In this document: one piece after another, positions 31,199 through 44,323 of the stretch
How positions within the stretch are numbered: position 1 is the stretch's first letter
Layout of the letters: each line of letters opens with the position of its first letter
The notes under the pieces: generated by a model
The model's input: the letters and a program-made list of their open reading frames with translations, nothing else
Database searches by the model: none
Told to the model about the DNA's origin: nothing
Program-made: the position numbers and the translations under genes
NCBI GenBank assembly: GCA_027475525.1
Contig: JAMWFC010000125.1
Location: 267,723-331,722, forward strand
Origin: Macrolepiota albuminosa
Taxonomy: Eukaryota > Basidiomycota > Agaricomycetes > Agaricales > Agaricaceae
Length of the DNA: 64,000 bases
Direction: 5' to 3'

Positions 31199-32559
31199 GA
31201 GTCCTGACAAAGTTATGACAAAAATAAAACAGCATAACATGATAGTGCCTGCTGTGGGCATCATAGACAATGAAGACAATGAAGACATAGCTAGTACTGG
31301 ACTTCTTAGAGAGACAAATCCAGACTGGTGAGTTTGAATGGTAAAGGTAACTAGAGTTCCTATTTGTTGTTATTTACATGTGCAGTAGCTATTTTTTATA
31401 CTTTGTGCTAGTATTAATTAAAAAGATGTCTATCTGCAGCACTATAACTTAGCACCTCCAATTGTCATTATGACCAATGGTGCACTATAAATAGTGACCA
31501 GCAGCAACCTGTGGTGTATTGGCCATAGCAATTCTACACTTCTCCAAAAGTTTAAATAGACTTGCTCACTTTTTAACACAAGTCTATTGTTAGTCTCTCC
31601 TGGTATTTGGTTGGAAAAATATTGACAAATGCTATAATCTAGAAGGATTATTCTTGGCACCACCTATTATCTCCATTTTAGATAGTCTGAGGTGTCAAGC
31701 TTTTAATATGTCCAGCTCTGTCAATGTCAATGCTAATGTTTCTGATGGTAGTGCCTAATGTTTATCCCTATTTGGAATTGATCAGAGTTTGGTGAATCAC
31801 TTCTTTGTAGATGTGCTAGTATTGTCCTCCCATAAGTCCTGAGTCTCTGCAGTCAATAATGTCAACTAGTAGATGAGACTCTAAGTTGGCAAATATAAAC
31901 TGAGCTAGTAAAAGATAGCCTGAGTCCTCAGATTAATTGACAAGAGTAGGCATATCTTATCCAGTGATGCACTCAACCTGAGCAGGAGCCTATCACCATA
32001 TCTAATCATTTATATTGGTTGCATTCTCAGCCATCACAATAATTGTTAGCTCTTTATCATAGTCTTCTGAGTTTCCTCTTTCTACTTTAGCACACAGACA
32101 GCTCTTCAAGTTGACTAGTTCTTTTTGAAATGGAAGTCCTTAACTTACATTCTGTACATGCTTTCTTGAATCAAAATTTTGACATGGTTGTATCAATCCC
32201 TATTACTTTTCCAAGTCCCTAAATCTCCTTTATTTTGTCTCTTCTATACTACGATTTTATGAACTAATAACTATTATAGACTTAGCCCATTCTTTTGATA
32301 CTTATTTTCTTCTCTCTTTATTAGACAATGAGCAATGATACTTAGTATATTGCCAGTAAGATTAGACATATATTTAGTACATATTGGACAATGATACTGA
32401 GGAGATATCTACCTTCATTTGAGATTTTGCAGGCCTAGAAATGAATATTAAGAGCTTACTAACACCTCTGCCCATTTGTATCAGAGAGTGTTGTGTCTAT
32501 ATAATATATCATACTTGTCTATTGGAGCAGAATTGTGATATGTGAATGCCAGAGATCTA
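31199..32559. repeat. Decayed repeats: relic related to the 45.7-kb insertion, and repeat J inverted
   Basis: 31355-31640 resembles the central part of the insertion at 45674-46729 (TTGTTATTTACATGTGCAGTAGCTAT-like block, then a GCTCACTTTT block) with CpGs replaced. 31745-32015 is the reverse complement of repeat J (11080-11400). No coding region. The rest, to 32559, is AT-rich with nothing recognised. Confidence 0.45.
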
Positions 32560-32930
32560 ACAATAATCAGATTGAGATGAGAAGGAGATAAAGGAAAAAC
32601 ATGAATAGAAGGATGTCAAAAGAAGCATGAATGCAGAGTAGGGCTAAAAAAAGAAAGAAGAACATATGAATAGAAGCAAGACAGAAAGAGAAGGGCCAAA
32701 TGGAGAAGAAGCCATGATGGCACAAGAAACTGACTGGTGACACTAAAACAGACTATAAAAAGAGAAAATACAATAAAAAATATGTTATTGGTGCTGAAAA
32801 GTCTGGAACAAAAAGTTATGTGTAACTAGTGGTCTGTGCACTGTAAACAATGTATAAATAGCCTATGTAGAGTGGAGAATAGACTATGAGTAGCCATGGA
32901 CAGACAAATACATCTTTGGCCAAAAAATTG
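32560..32930 (+). mobile_element. Decayed family H LTR fragment
   Basis: Follows the middle of the H-LTR (GAATGCAGAGTAGGGCTAAA, AAATGGAGAAG, AGTGGTCTGTGCAC, TAGAGTGGAGAATAGAC) at lower identity and without CpG. Ends not definable. Confidence 0.55.
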
Positions 32931-34661
32931 TATTTATATAATAATAGAGTACAACACACTCAGTTGATTGTATAGAGACTATGTGAGTACATATACAGCC
33001 TATATAACTAATACCATACTTACAATTAGATTAGATAAACTATACAATAAGTATAACCAGAGTAGGGCATCACAATAGTACATGACATATGTTGTAGGGG
33101 AGCTTGCTTTATACCATATTATATGTCCAGCAGAGTCTGTTATGCTGTAGTGGATCAGTCCATCAATGTGCCATAGAATATAAAGCTGTGGATGTGTTAC
33201 AATATGCTATATAACATGGTTCAGTGGATAGATATAAAGTGGGCACATGCATACACATACAGGCCTGCCAGATGCCAGTGGATGGCAGTAGATCTTAGTG
33301 GGCATCAGCACATGAGTCAAACCCTCCTTGTTAGCAGATGTTAGTGCATGAGTTAGTTAGCTTCCTAGAGGTTCCTCATTTCTACTCTCCACTTGCTTCC
33401 TCTCTTCCTCCCCACAACAACACAAGGTTGCATACTCCCTTTTCCTCTTCCTGACACCAGCAAACATACACAAAAAGGCCCACACAAACCTATGCATGCT
33501 ACTAGTGGACATCTATACAGACTTACACAGGCCTATACTGGCCTATGCAGGCAGGTCAGGCAAAAAAAAAAGAATACTTCATGTTGCCCTTCACATACTA
33601 TAGAGGGAAATTGAACTCCCTGCCTTGTAGAAGCCTCCAGCAATAGAATAGATTGGCAATTTATCTGTTGCTAACAACAAGTTTGTTACTAGTGGATAAA
33701 ATCAAAGAATACATAACACAATAAATAGCAGCCTGCCACTGTCCTTGCAGGTCCCTGCATAGATAGTGAGAAGAAGAAGGAGGGCAGCACACCTTCCAGA
33801 AGGGTTTTTGTGACTTGAAAGGGGGGCACTGCCATCAGCTGGCTATTAGCTGGCATCTGTTGGCATTCATCAGAACTGTCAGAAAACTTCTATTTCTAGC
33901 ACTCTCTTGGCACCTGCCAGCTCCTTCAGCAACTTTCTGGCACTCCTAGGGTTTCTCTATGCCCTTTCAAAGCCTCCCAGAACCCCTCTGACCTTGTCCA
34001 GTATAAGTTTTACATACTGTAAAGTAGTTCTCATGCCACTGCCATTGTAAGGGTGGCCTGTGGAGGTTGCAGCTAATTATGCAACTGGCAGAGAGAAATC
34101 CAAAGTATATTAGGACAGTTCCAACAACAACAAGAAGCATAACTAATCATATACTTGGCAGAGGAAAATTCCAAGAGAACAAGTCTAAAAATTCCTCTGC
34201 CAGGGCATGGTGCATCAGCATGATGGTAGTGGCAATGAGAAGCACTGGTTGCCTGATCCAGTCTGTCCCACTCAAAAAAACTTCCTATCAAACAATTAAA
34301 AGAGTCTGAACAAATTTGAGATCAACTCCATCAAGTTTAGGAAAGGAATCCTCAATGCAGAGAGATAAAATATAAATCTTCAATGACACTCTTGCATAGC
34401 TCATAGTGCTTCTGAACTCTAGCAAGTGCTCAAAGTGACTATAGAGAAAAGAATTCTTTTGCTAAAGAAAGCTGCATAGACTGAAGAGTTTTTTCAGATG
34501 CATCTGCCTTGGCTTGGAGCATAAAGATATGATTGAGTTTATTTTTCAAGCAAATAGAAGCTTATATATATATATATATCAGTTTACAGTCTGCTCAAAG
34601 ATATCAGAATCAAAGCCTTACAAATGTGGATTGAAAGCTCTGATGCATGCTATAATCCTTA
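32931..34661. other. AT-rich decayed repeat region
   Basis: No gene. Contains a G-family relic: 33868-34048 resembles 30890-31030, and TGTAAGGGTGGCC at about 34047 starts a fragment like 11670-11850. Also a TA microsatellite at about 34563-34580. Nothing else recognised. Confidence 0.45.
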
Positions 34662-34825
34662 TATAACCATTGGTTATGAGCTAGAATCTTTTTGTGTAAA
34701 TCACACAGTACTAAATCAGACTGCTATATCAGATTTGACTAGAACTAGAATGAATACAAGATGTTATCTTATATAATACTCTACTGTGTGCTAATAGCAT
34801 CATTGATGCATGACAATCTGTTACA
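34662..34825 (-). repeat. Element E 3' LTR
   Basis: Minus-strand TGTAACAGATTG...CCAATGGTTATA, 164 bp, aligned to the A LTR with CpG losses. Preceded on the minus strand by GGTCTCATTGGAGGGTA, the polypurine region. Confidence 0.8.
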
Positions 34826-35167
34826 TACCCTCCAATGAGACCAAATACTTGGTCTTAGGTGAGAGGTGGATTTAGTAATATGCACAAAAGTGCATGATAT
34901 CAGGTAATAATGCACACTGCATAGCTGTAGGAAGTTAGTAGTACTGTCAATGGCAGTAGTGTCAAGTAACAGGTGTCACGTTGAGTCTTACAACCTCTTA
35001 GTGCATGAATGCATATACCAGCCCAACAGCAAGAAAGCAAGATAAAATTAAAGAAAAATGAAGAAGAATAAAACATCAGTCCACTGTAAATACACAATAC
35101 CCTGGGGTGCACATCAGCCTGAGAATGTTGAGTTCACACTTAGATTTACCGAACAATAATAAAGGGT

Positions 35168-36943
35168 TTATGATCTATCCAATGAGGCTCCTATGACTGT
35201 GCCCATCTCTGTCACTATTGACTCCTCCTCTGGTGCAACATTAATTGTGGGAGGAGGAGGCACCAATTCTGTTCTTAGTGGGGTAGTTGACCCCTCAACT
35301 GCAGCCAAATCTACCACTATAGGCTCAGTTAGTGTAACATTAATCACTGAGGTAATGGTGGGTAGCATACCATGCACCAACATGTGTTTTGGGAAATTGA
35401 CCTAGTTAGGGTTCATGCTAATGAGATAGTAGAGGCTCTAGGCCTCAGGGTTGATCAGGAGAATACTCTCCTTGTCATGCGTGAACATAAGACAATAATA
35501 ATTGTCTTTAGTTATCTCCTGCTATCCATCCCATTGGGGAACTATGGGCAGGGTGCCATATGTGGCAAGGCACTCCATGCGCTCATTGTTGATCTACTTA
35601 AAAATGTCCATAGACATTGTTGGAGCATGGAACTGCTGTTCCAGGAAGACCACACTATAGGTATATATGTGGTCTACCTAGTCTAGTGGAATTTGATTGT
35701 GCAACAAGACATGTAGCATGTCATTATCAGAGAAGTTATGTGCCTGCTTATCTGGCACATGAACTTGTTGGATTTCAGCTGAGGCCCATGTTGAGGCTCA
35801 AAGGGTTGCTTGGGAAACATGGCATTATATGAGGCAATTGTCTCATAATACAGTTCTGGACAGGCCATGATGAGAGTCATGCACCTAATAATCACAGGTT
35901 TGGCTGCACTATTTATGCAGAGAGCTCAACACAATGCAAACCTGAAGAGGGTTTGCCAGTGCATGTAGTATGCATGGTCAACTGCAATGCTCTGATATGT
36001 GTTTTTCAGCCCAGGATGACCAAAGATCAGTGTGTATTGAGCAAGCTGGTCCAAGTTAAATGGTGTGGCTAGGTCTGGTGCACACATTACACATAGCACA
36101 GTGAATCCATCTTCTTTTGTGCACAGAAAGCACCCTGGAATTTGTGGTTGCTCCATAAGAGCGAGGTCGTCAGGATCTTGCATCAGGTTGATGAGATCCT
36201 GGTACTGTGGCTCCATCATCAGGAGCTTCATGGTTCTGTTATGCAGAGCCTCAACTATTTGTTGGGCAAACATTTGAAGCTCCATGATCAACATATATGC
36301 CACAATTCTGTTGCAACATAGGATGTGTACATTTATATAATACTTGTAGAGCTGGTCCAGCTCTAAAGGAGTGTGAGGAAGACTGCAAGGGGCATGCTTG
36401 TACACAATCATGCCTGAGATGTGGGCATACTGGCTGTAGGCATACTCATATGATGCCGCTCTGTTGGTGTTGGCTCCTATCCACACTGTATTTATAAGAT
36501 ACAAATAGTAGGTGCAGTGGCTGAGTGCTCTTCTAAAGCATGAATTCATCTGCTCAATATTGAGCAGGCCCCACACTTTCACCCCAAACTATTGGAGATT
36601 CTTCCCAAGAACTCATTCTTAGTCCAATATTAAAGGGCCTAGAGCTCCTTGGCATGATTTGCCTTCTTTGTAGCAATGTACTTATTGCACAATACTCATT
36701 GGAATTGGTCTGCTGCTGATTCCTATTCCTTACCCAGCTTCTGCTGCTCCGCGCCCAACTCTCCATAGTTGCTCTTGTTGGCAAGAAGACAACTTGTGCT
36801 TTGCCTTTTCTGGGCACAGGCTTGTTTTTCAAGGTCACCACCAGACCATCATACTGCTTTGGTGTGTGGGGGTCTGAGGTCAAGATAACCATGGGATAGT
36901 GTGCTGGAGGTGCTGGCATTGACATAGGCAGTATAAACAGCAT
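35168..36943 (-). pseudogene. Element E ORF3b relic
   Basis: Begins MLFILPMSMPAPPAHYPM, parallel to A. Conserved blocks are NSCFRRALSHCTYY, VYKHAPCSLPHTPLELDQLY and DHAYYMHWQTLF. The 77-bp segment duplicated in A occurs once. Several stops and frame changes. Shows ORF3b was already part of the family before A and E diverged. Confidence 0.8.
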
Positions 36944-38050
36944 TTGAGCTTCTCCAGCTCATTCAGAAGTGTTAGCCAGAAAGGCTATCACCTCTAATTT
37001 GGACATGTCAAGCGGCAGTTTACAACTGCAATGCTGACAGGATGGCTCTGGCTTGGCTGGAGCAGAAGATGTAGATGATGGCTGAGCCATCAGAGAGGCA
37101 GGTGCATTTCATGCCAGAGTTCTCTCTCCAGACTCAGTGCAAAGAATGTTCTGAATAGATGCTCTTAGCACCACAGTGATAAATTGGGACCCTATAGGTG
37201 GGGCCCAAGACAATGCAGTTTCCTGCTGACCCAGAGACAGCTCAGCCAGAGGCTCACTGACTGTGGCCAGTGATTCTGATGAGGCCTTAGGAGCTATAGT
37301 GGGCAACCACAATAATGAGACAACAGGCTGAGCAGGCTGCTCAGGGCACACTGGTCATGCTGCCATTGGCTTCCTTGCCTGTAGAGGGTTGACCAGTCAA
37401 ACAGGCTGATATCTAGCCCTCTTGACTTCAGTAGTCGGTTCCTCAACAGTTGACACTTTGCACTTAGACATGCAGTCAATCTACTCTAGTGCTGATACAT
37501 GCTGCCTCTCCATCAGCTTAATCTGGTCAAGCAACCCCTCAACTACTACAATGGCCAAACCATCCTGCAGAAAGGATGCAGTTGCAGTGACTGGCTGTCC
37601 TGCTGCTTTTAGTCAGCAGAGAAGTACATCTGGCACTGCTGATTCCTGTGCTTGTGGTGCAGGTTCCACATATGGTTCAGCCACAGGCCAATGTGCCCAT
37701 GGCACAGATGGCAGTCCCATCACTGTACCCACATATGTTGGTATCAATGCTGGCAGACACAATGGTGGCACCTGATAGTAGTGCCCTTGGCACATGCTGT
37801 CTTCTGGGTGCTCATAGCACTCTTCATTATTTACCTCCATCTCTTGTGAGTAGAGGGGTGTCTGGTATGGAAGCAGCTCCTTGCAGCCTGGGTAGACCAC
37901 ATCTAATGTCTGATATTGGCTACTTGCCAGATATGGCAGCTACCTCTAATAGTTTTGTTGATACTGATAATTTTGTATATTACAAGGTCTCCCCTCTGCA
38001 CCAAAGCCTTGTAGGCTCTGATTAGCTTTATTAGGCCTCCAATAGGCCAT
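36944..38050 (-). pseudogene. Element E ORF3a relic
   Basis: Minus-strand ATG at 38050 matches A's ORF3a start (MAYW). Fragments such as LPYQTPLYSQEMEVNNEE, LPSVPWAHWPV and SLATVSEPLAELSLGQQE match A. TGA separates it from ORF3b exactly as in A. Confidence 0.8.
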
Positions 38051-38289
38051 TATTCAGGACATGTCATCTATGTGTATTGGGACTTAGGAGAAGCAAAAGA
38101 GAAAAAACACCAGTGGTACAAACAATTACAAATAATAGCCACCTGGCCACTAACCGGTTATCAAAGTGGACTTCATCTACATTTCACCACCTCATGCACT
38201 CTATCTGCATTTTGCTAGCTATTGAGGGCATTTCATGCCCTGCAGCTCAAGGTACTGGTCCAGCGCTGCAAGGTCTTTGCAGCTGACTA

Positions 38290-41200
38290 GAGGCTACCAG
38301 ATGGTGTCACCTAGGCTCCATCTCACATTGAATTTGAGGTATCTGTCTAGTGTCTACCTATGACTTATGAGGTTATTCACAAACTATTCCTAGTCATCAC
38401 CAGTCCCAAAGTTGTAAGATTCTGGCATTGTTTAATTAGGAAATAGTGCATCTCTATTGGCCAGATATGGTTGCAACAGAGACACATGAAACTTGGGCAC
38501 TATTCTGCATGCATGCAGCAGACAGGGCAGTTTCAACACATAATTAGATGTGCTAGGTTTAGCTTCAAGGACCCTATACAGTCCAATTTACTTGAGACAC
38601 AACTTGCTTGCTCTCCCTTTTGGCAGGTTCAAGTTCTTTGTTGAAAGATAAACTAAGCTCCCTTTTTCAATGTCCAGTTCATCATGCCTGTAATTATTTG
38701 CATGTTTTGTTTGCCACACACACAATTCTATAATTCACTAAGTTCCCTAGTGCATTGCATGCAAACTGTTTAACTCCAACATGAATAACTTCATCAGTGC
38801 AAAGTTAGCCATTATTGAGTTCAAAGGGTGAGTACCCTGTAGTTTCTGATATGCTCACATTTATTGCAAATTCAACAAGTGAACATCTATTAACCCAGTT
38901 CTTCTGGTCAGGATGTATAAAGGCTTGGAGTATCTGCACAATATTTCTATTTGTGTGTTTTGTTTGTTCATCTATTTGCAGATGAAAAGATGTTCACATG
39001 AGCAGTTTTGCTCTGAGAAAATTGTGTAGTTCCTTCTATCATTTAGAAGTAAATTTGGAATCTCAATTGCTGACAATAAAGCTGGCAATCCATGCAAACA
39101 TACTATCTCTTTGAAATAAATTCATGATAAGTCTGAAGCTGTCATGGTCGTCCTCACAGGGATGAGATAGACCATACTAGTCATTTGACAGATTACTACC
39201 CACAGGTAGTTAAAACCCTTTGACTCAGGAAATGAACCAATACAGTCCATCCCAATTGAGTCCCAGGATTTTACTGAGATTGGAAGCAAATGAAGCTTCC
39301 CTGGTAGCTTCAAGGCCAAAACTTTTGACTGTTGACATGGCTTGCTGATAGGGCTCCATACAGGATCAGCACATCAATAGCAGGCCATGGCAATGCAGCA
39401 CCAGCTTGGGATATCTTAGCATGCACTATCTGACCATTTTTGGTGATATTTGATGGCCATGCACAGCAAAAAGCAGATCTAATCAATGATAGTACTGATG
39501 GCAGACAAAATGACAATTGACAGATAGCATCAATCACAGATGACAGCGCTTAGCAAGAAGACTGATGATCTATCAAAACTGACAGACAGCTTGATGCTTG
39601 GCACCTCGATTTAGTGCCTGACATCACTTGATATCTTAGACAGACAAAAGATTGATGGATTGATGGTTTAGCATTGCAATCTGCTGCCTGGCATCATTAA
39701 GCATGTTAAATAGATGGTAGAGATCTGAAACTATTGGAGCCACCCTATAAAATTTTCCAGTCCACCACACTTTGGCATTATTAGTTACTTGGCAATGGCA
39801 AACTTCTTGTAGTATAAAAAGTACTTATCAACTTGTGCATAACCATCAGAACAAAGTTTCCTGCCCTACTTACTCTAGTCTCCTTTACAATCTAAATTGG
39901 CCTCATGGTCCACCAGTACCTGAGCCTTGATATATTGAGTTTCTTATTATTCTTGCAGTTGCTTGCTGCGATGTGTTTCCTGCACTCACATGGCATGTAG
40001 TTCAACTATGCATTCCTTTATTTTATGGAACCTGTGTAAGGGCAAATCTTTGCCCTCAGGATCTATCTATTTGTCCACTTGGACATAGTCATGCACACCA
40101 TGGACATCATCTTAAGTGTCACTCTCAAAGTATCAAGATAAACAGTCTGCCACCTTGTTCAGTTTGCCTTTCACATAAGTGATATTGAACTGATAGCATG
40201 ACATGTAGTTGATCCATTAATGTTGTTGCAGTGATAGGTGCACTTGAGCTTTGAAGAACTCAAGTGCCTTATAATCTATAATAATATGGATCTTATATCC
40301 CATCAGCTTATCCTCCCATTTCAGGAGGGCTTCTAGGATAGCAAGTGTTTCTAACTTGTGTACCGCATAGTTCTGCTGTGCAGCAGTGAACTTATGGGAC
40401 ATAAATCCTGCAGGTTGGCATGTCTGCCAGGTCTTTCTGTGGCCAAACATGGCTCCAACCCCTGTTTTTAATGCATCACATATGAGCCAGATGGGCTCAT
40501 CAATGCATGAGTCAATGGGCCAGATTACCGGCATTTTTGCACAAATGCACTTAATCATATCAAAACACCGCTGATGCAGCAGTCTCCAGTGAAAGTGGAA
40601 CCCATTTTGGGTCATGGCCATCAGTGGCCCAGTATATGCCATAATGTCTGATAAAAAGTTACCAATATAGTTCACTAATCCAACAAAATGCTGGATATTG
40701 TTGTATGTGCATGGGGTATGCCACTCTCAAATTCAATTGAGTTTATCCATGTCTGGGTGTATATCTTTCTTGTCAATGACATGACCAAGGCAGTCTATAC
40801 TGGGTGCATATAACTTGCACTTTTTCCATTTGAAGTAGAGGCTTGCTTTTCTAAGTTGTTCAAATACAACTCATAAATGCTTCTCATGTTCCTCAATGGA
40901 GTCTGAGAATATAAATATATTGTCTAGGTAGATGTGCATGAACTTCCTGATCACATCTTGGAAAATGAAGGTCATTAACCTCTGGAATATTGCTGGCACA
41001 TTACAGTTACCAATTTGCATTATGTTGCTTACAAGTGTTCCCATTAGAGACAAAAACAATGTCTTTGGTATGTCTTTTTTGCATATGCAAACTTGTTTAT
41101 ATGCATTTATAAGGTTAATTTTCAACCTATACTTTTCTTTAGCAACATCTTTGCATATGACTTCCTAATCTGAGAGGGGGGTTACATTTTTAACTGTATT

Positions 41201-41568
41201 ATTGTTGCACTGTCATGCATCCAATGCAGTTTGTAATGTCCTGTCCTTTTTGGAAATACAGAGTAAGGGTGCAGCTTGCACCACCAGTCATGATTTCCAC
41301 CACTTTGCATTTATATACCTGTTTGTTTTTTCATAAAGCTGGTCTTGAAGTGCTCACAAACAGCAAGGCAAGTGATACTTGTATTGCTTATTCTCATCAA
41401 TGAGATTAATCTCATGATTTACCTCTTTTCAAGAAGGAAGCTCCTCCTTCATCCCATTGACAATATCTGCAAAGTCAAGCTGCTATTGCTGATGTAGTCA
41501 AAGAATGTCTTCCTCTGTCAGGCTCATAGCCTTACTTTTCCCCTTTGATACATATGCTACATACGTAT
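38290..41568 (-). pseudogene. pol: Element E pol relic
   Basis: Integrase (WDSIGMDCIGSFPESKGF), RNase H (ALKTGVGAMFGH, HKLETLAILEALLKW) and RT (YLDNIFIFSDSIEEHE, so YLDD has become YLDN) are readable with many stops. A stretch of ~550 bp (about 39340-39890) does not match A and replaces the integrase zinc domain region. Confidence 0.78.
39340..39890. other. Non-homologous segment inside element E
   Basis: Lies between the E linker (GCTCAGGTACTGGTGGACCA on minus) and the integrase. Contains iterated GATTGATGG and GACAGAC-type words. No duplication of flanks was identified, so it may be an insertion with local deletion. Confidence 0.4.
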
Positions 41569-41742
41569 AATATAGTTTAGTTTAATATATATATATATAT
41601 TAATATTAATTATTATTATTATTCTACAATACTGTCTGGCTGCTTTATATAAGGCAGCCAATTTTACTGCTATACATAGTACTAGAACCGATAACAAATC
41701 TGGTTCTGCTATGTGACCATAAGGCTAAGCTTTTACTTCACA
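41569..41742 (+). repeat. Relic of a B-like LTR (element F)
   Basis: The right half resembles the B LTR: CTGCTTTATATAAGGCAGCC, TACATAGTACTAGAACCGAT, a GGTTCTG block, and a final TTCACA followed by T-rich sequence and TTTTTTTGAACC. The left part is TA-rich and truncated against E. Confidence 0.5.
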
Positions 41743-41892
41743 TTTTTCACTTTTTTTGAACCTTTCAGATTCAATTCTGATACTACAGACAAATACTACA
41801 TGTCTAGATTGATAGCCTAGACTGTGATTGCATTGAACAGTGCATAAACTTCTTTGATGCACATTTCCAAATTAAAAGAGACATAGCAACGC

Positions 41893-42408
41893 TTGATTGG
41901 ATGGATACCAATCAATCTTCTTAAACTGACCTGTGATGGTGAGACCATTGACCAGTCATTGGCTTATGCTCAAGCTGCTTTGACTGACCTGGGTCGACCC
42001 AGGTTAGAATATGCTGAGGCTATGCTAGAGGAGCCCTCCCAACAGCCTCAGGGAATGCCAGGAGGAATACAATAGAGTGAAGTGTAGCCAACAGCTGCGC
42101 CAAGTGGTGCAGCAAGACCAGGAGTAGCAGGAGAAAACCTGGATCAAAATTCTGGGAGAAACCACACATCTTACATGCAGGCTGGGAGGCCAGGGTGACA
42201 GTTTCAGAGCAGGAGTAGTGCTCAGGCTCCTGCTGAAGGTTGTAGACCTTTATTGTACTTTCTGAGAAAAATGCCAAGACCAGAAGTAGGCAGTTGGAGA
42301 GTTCCAACTGAACCTACTCCAATGACGCAACAACAGCAGGAAGTTGGAATGTCTCAGGAAGCAGCAATTTCTGAGCAGAGAACTCTGGCAGTACACTGGG
42401 AGGACAGA
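41893..42408 (+). pseudogene. Gag-like coding relic of element F, part 1
   Basis: Two open segments in one frame (41893-42075 and 42253-42408) separated by stops. Gln/Pro-rich (MTQQQQEVGMSQEAAI) with no domain I can name. It sits after the F LTR as a Gag N-terminus would, and ends at the C LTR border. Confidence 0.4.
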
Positions 42409-42591
42409 TGTAACGTAGTTACAGAGTTTTGGTGAGTTCTTGTATTCTTAAGTGTCTCAAGTGCATAAGACCCAGTTCTATAAAGAGAATGTGGACTACA
42501 CAAGTGTAGGGATGGTGGTAAAGGATTAAGACTAAAAAGTGGCTATGCTAAGTGTGACCAAACATAGGCTGTAACAGCCTGCTCCATTACA
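42409..42591 (-). repeat. Element C LTR (3' LTR on minus strand), intact
   Basis: Plus strand TGTAACGTAG...CTCCATTACA, 183 bp. The minus-strand polypurine run AAAGAGGGGTA lies directly before it, giving C a minus orientation. It contains GACCAAACATAGGC with one CAAAC, the empty-site form of B's insertion point. Confidence 0.8.
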
Positions 42592-44168
42592 TACCCCTCT
42601 TTGAGATTGGATCTCAATCTGACAGAAGAGAAAAAAATTTTCCTACAGTTGGCTCATTCCATGCCACACTCTTTCATCGTACACACTGTTCATTTGCATA
42701 GTCAAGTTGTCCTCCATTCCATATAGTCATTCTGTCCTCCCCTTCTATGTGCCTTTCCAAAATTTGTCCTGGGGTCCATATATCCTCCCCATCCTCAAAA
42801 AAAGAAGGGAAGAACCAAGAGAGCATGAATAGATGCAGGGTGGAAGGTGCAGGCTGGGTGGGAGGAGATAGAAGTCCTGATGCTCATACACCAATAGAAA
42901 GACAGCCATACAGTCATCAGCCTCAGTCCAAGATGCTCTAATAGGTCACCTATGACTGAGCATGAGCTAGTGGGGCAAGCACAAGAGATGAGAGATGATG
43001 GTGGGATATAGATGGGGTGGAGCAAGATTGGCCCTGATGGCCAGTAGTCACATCAACTTGATCAAACAGACATGGAAGTCCTGACCCCTTTGAATTACAC
43101 CAAAGGCCTCCTCAGACTGAGGACCTCATGGTCAACCCAAATAAACACTGCAAAAGGCAAGTGCGAGGCACATATGAAACAAAGTAGGTGCTCAGATCGG
43201 TGTCAAGGATGATATGGTGATAGTGAATGAGGGTCAGATCCACCAGAAATAATGTACATGGAATTTTCTTGCACACCATGCAAATGCATATAAGGAAATG
43301 CCAGCCAGAGGCACCACAAGAAAGATCTCCACATTCTGGGCCAGAAAGAATGGATGGACAGGGTGAATAGAGGCTGAAAGGTTGGTCATGGAAGTGGTCA
43401 TGAATGATGGCAATGTCAAGCAAGAACCATGGAGCGGAATGGTGCAAAACAGTATATTGTCAGAAAGCACTGATCCAGGCAAATCCAATGGTGCCACTGT
43501 TCACAAGATATTGCTGATTCATGTTGAGGTCATTGAGGAAGATCCATGAAACAAAATGGTACAAAACTAGGTATTGTTAGAAAGTGCTGGTTGAGGCAAA
43601 TCCAACAGTGCTAGGATCAAAGCAAACGGTGCCATGGTTCATGAGATATTGCCAATCCATATCTGGAACATTGATGACAATGATGATGGCAATGTTGACA
43701 GGCATCCATTGCTTGGATTTAGTGCATATATTGTTGGAAAGCGCCAGTTGGTTGTGTGTACAATGGCACTGGAATCAAGCAAATTGGTGCAGCAAATCTT
43801 GAGATATTGTCAAATCATTGACAAGGTGCAAAGTTGACCATGATGAATGGGGGAATGGGAATGAAGGACCATCCAGGTATGAGCAGACTCCTGAGGATAA
43901 GGGGATGACAGTCCAAAAGAAATTAGAGCAAACTGTGGGCCCAATCCTAAGATATAGTTCAATATTTCTCCCAAACATCTGCTAAAACATCTCCAACTCC
44001 TATCCAAGCTTCTCCTACTCCTTCCACCAGTGGGGGGATGGTCAATATTGCCCAAAAAGCATCCCAGATGTGCCCAGTAAGAGGTCCAGATGTGAAAGAA
44101 AGCAGAGTGTAGTTGGTAACTTCCTATAGCCTAGTGGCAGAGCCACTGAGGCTGGATACGCAAAAAAA
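42592..44168 (-). mobile_element. Element C internal region, apparently non-coding
   Basis: 1.58 kb between the two C LTRs with no Gag, protease, RT or integrase motif on either strand. On the minus strand the region after the 5' LTR begins with seven T, like A, B and D. The size and lack of genes suggest a non-autonomous LTR element. Short open frames (for example 43112-43447 minus) have no recognisable content. Confidence 0.6.
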
Positions 44169-44323
44169 TGTAACATAGTTACAGAGTTTTAGTGAGTTCT
44201 TAAATCCTTAAGTGTCTCAAGTGCGTAAGACCCAGTTCTATAGAGAGAATGGAGACTACACAAGCATAGGTATAGTGGTAAAGGATAAAAACTAAAGAGT
44301 GGCTATGCTAAGTGTGACCAAAC
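44169..44323 (-). repeat. Element C second LTR, left part, interrupted by B
   Basis: TGTAACATAG... parallels 42409-42563 and stops at GACCAAAC, where element B is inserted. The rest of this LTR is at 56769-56797. Confidence 0.85.

Larger units (their letters stand above)
34662..41568 (-). mobile_element. Gypsy element E, decayed A-family copy, 5'-truncated
   Basis: On the minus strand it runs from the pol linker (before the EDI-stop-L block) through RT, RNase H, integrase, ORF3a and ORF3b to a 3' LTR (34662-34825). Gag, protease and the 5' LTR are missing. Nearly every CpG of A is TpG or CpA here, and stops are frequent. Order and spacing of ORF3a and ORF3b match A. Confidence 0.85.

Noticed and set aside
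43112..43497. Coding region in element C interior
   Set aside because: Overlapping short minus-strand frames without any recognisable domain; treated as chance.
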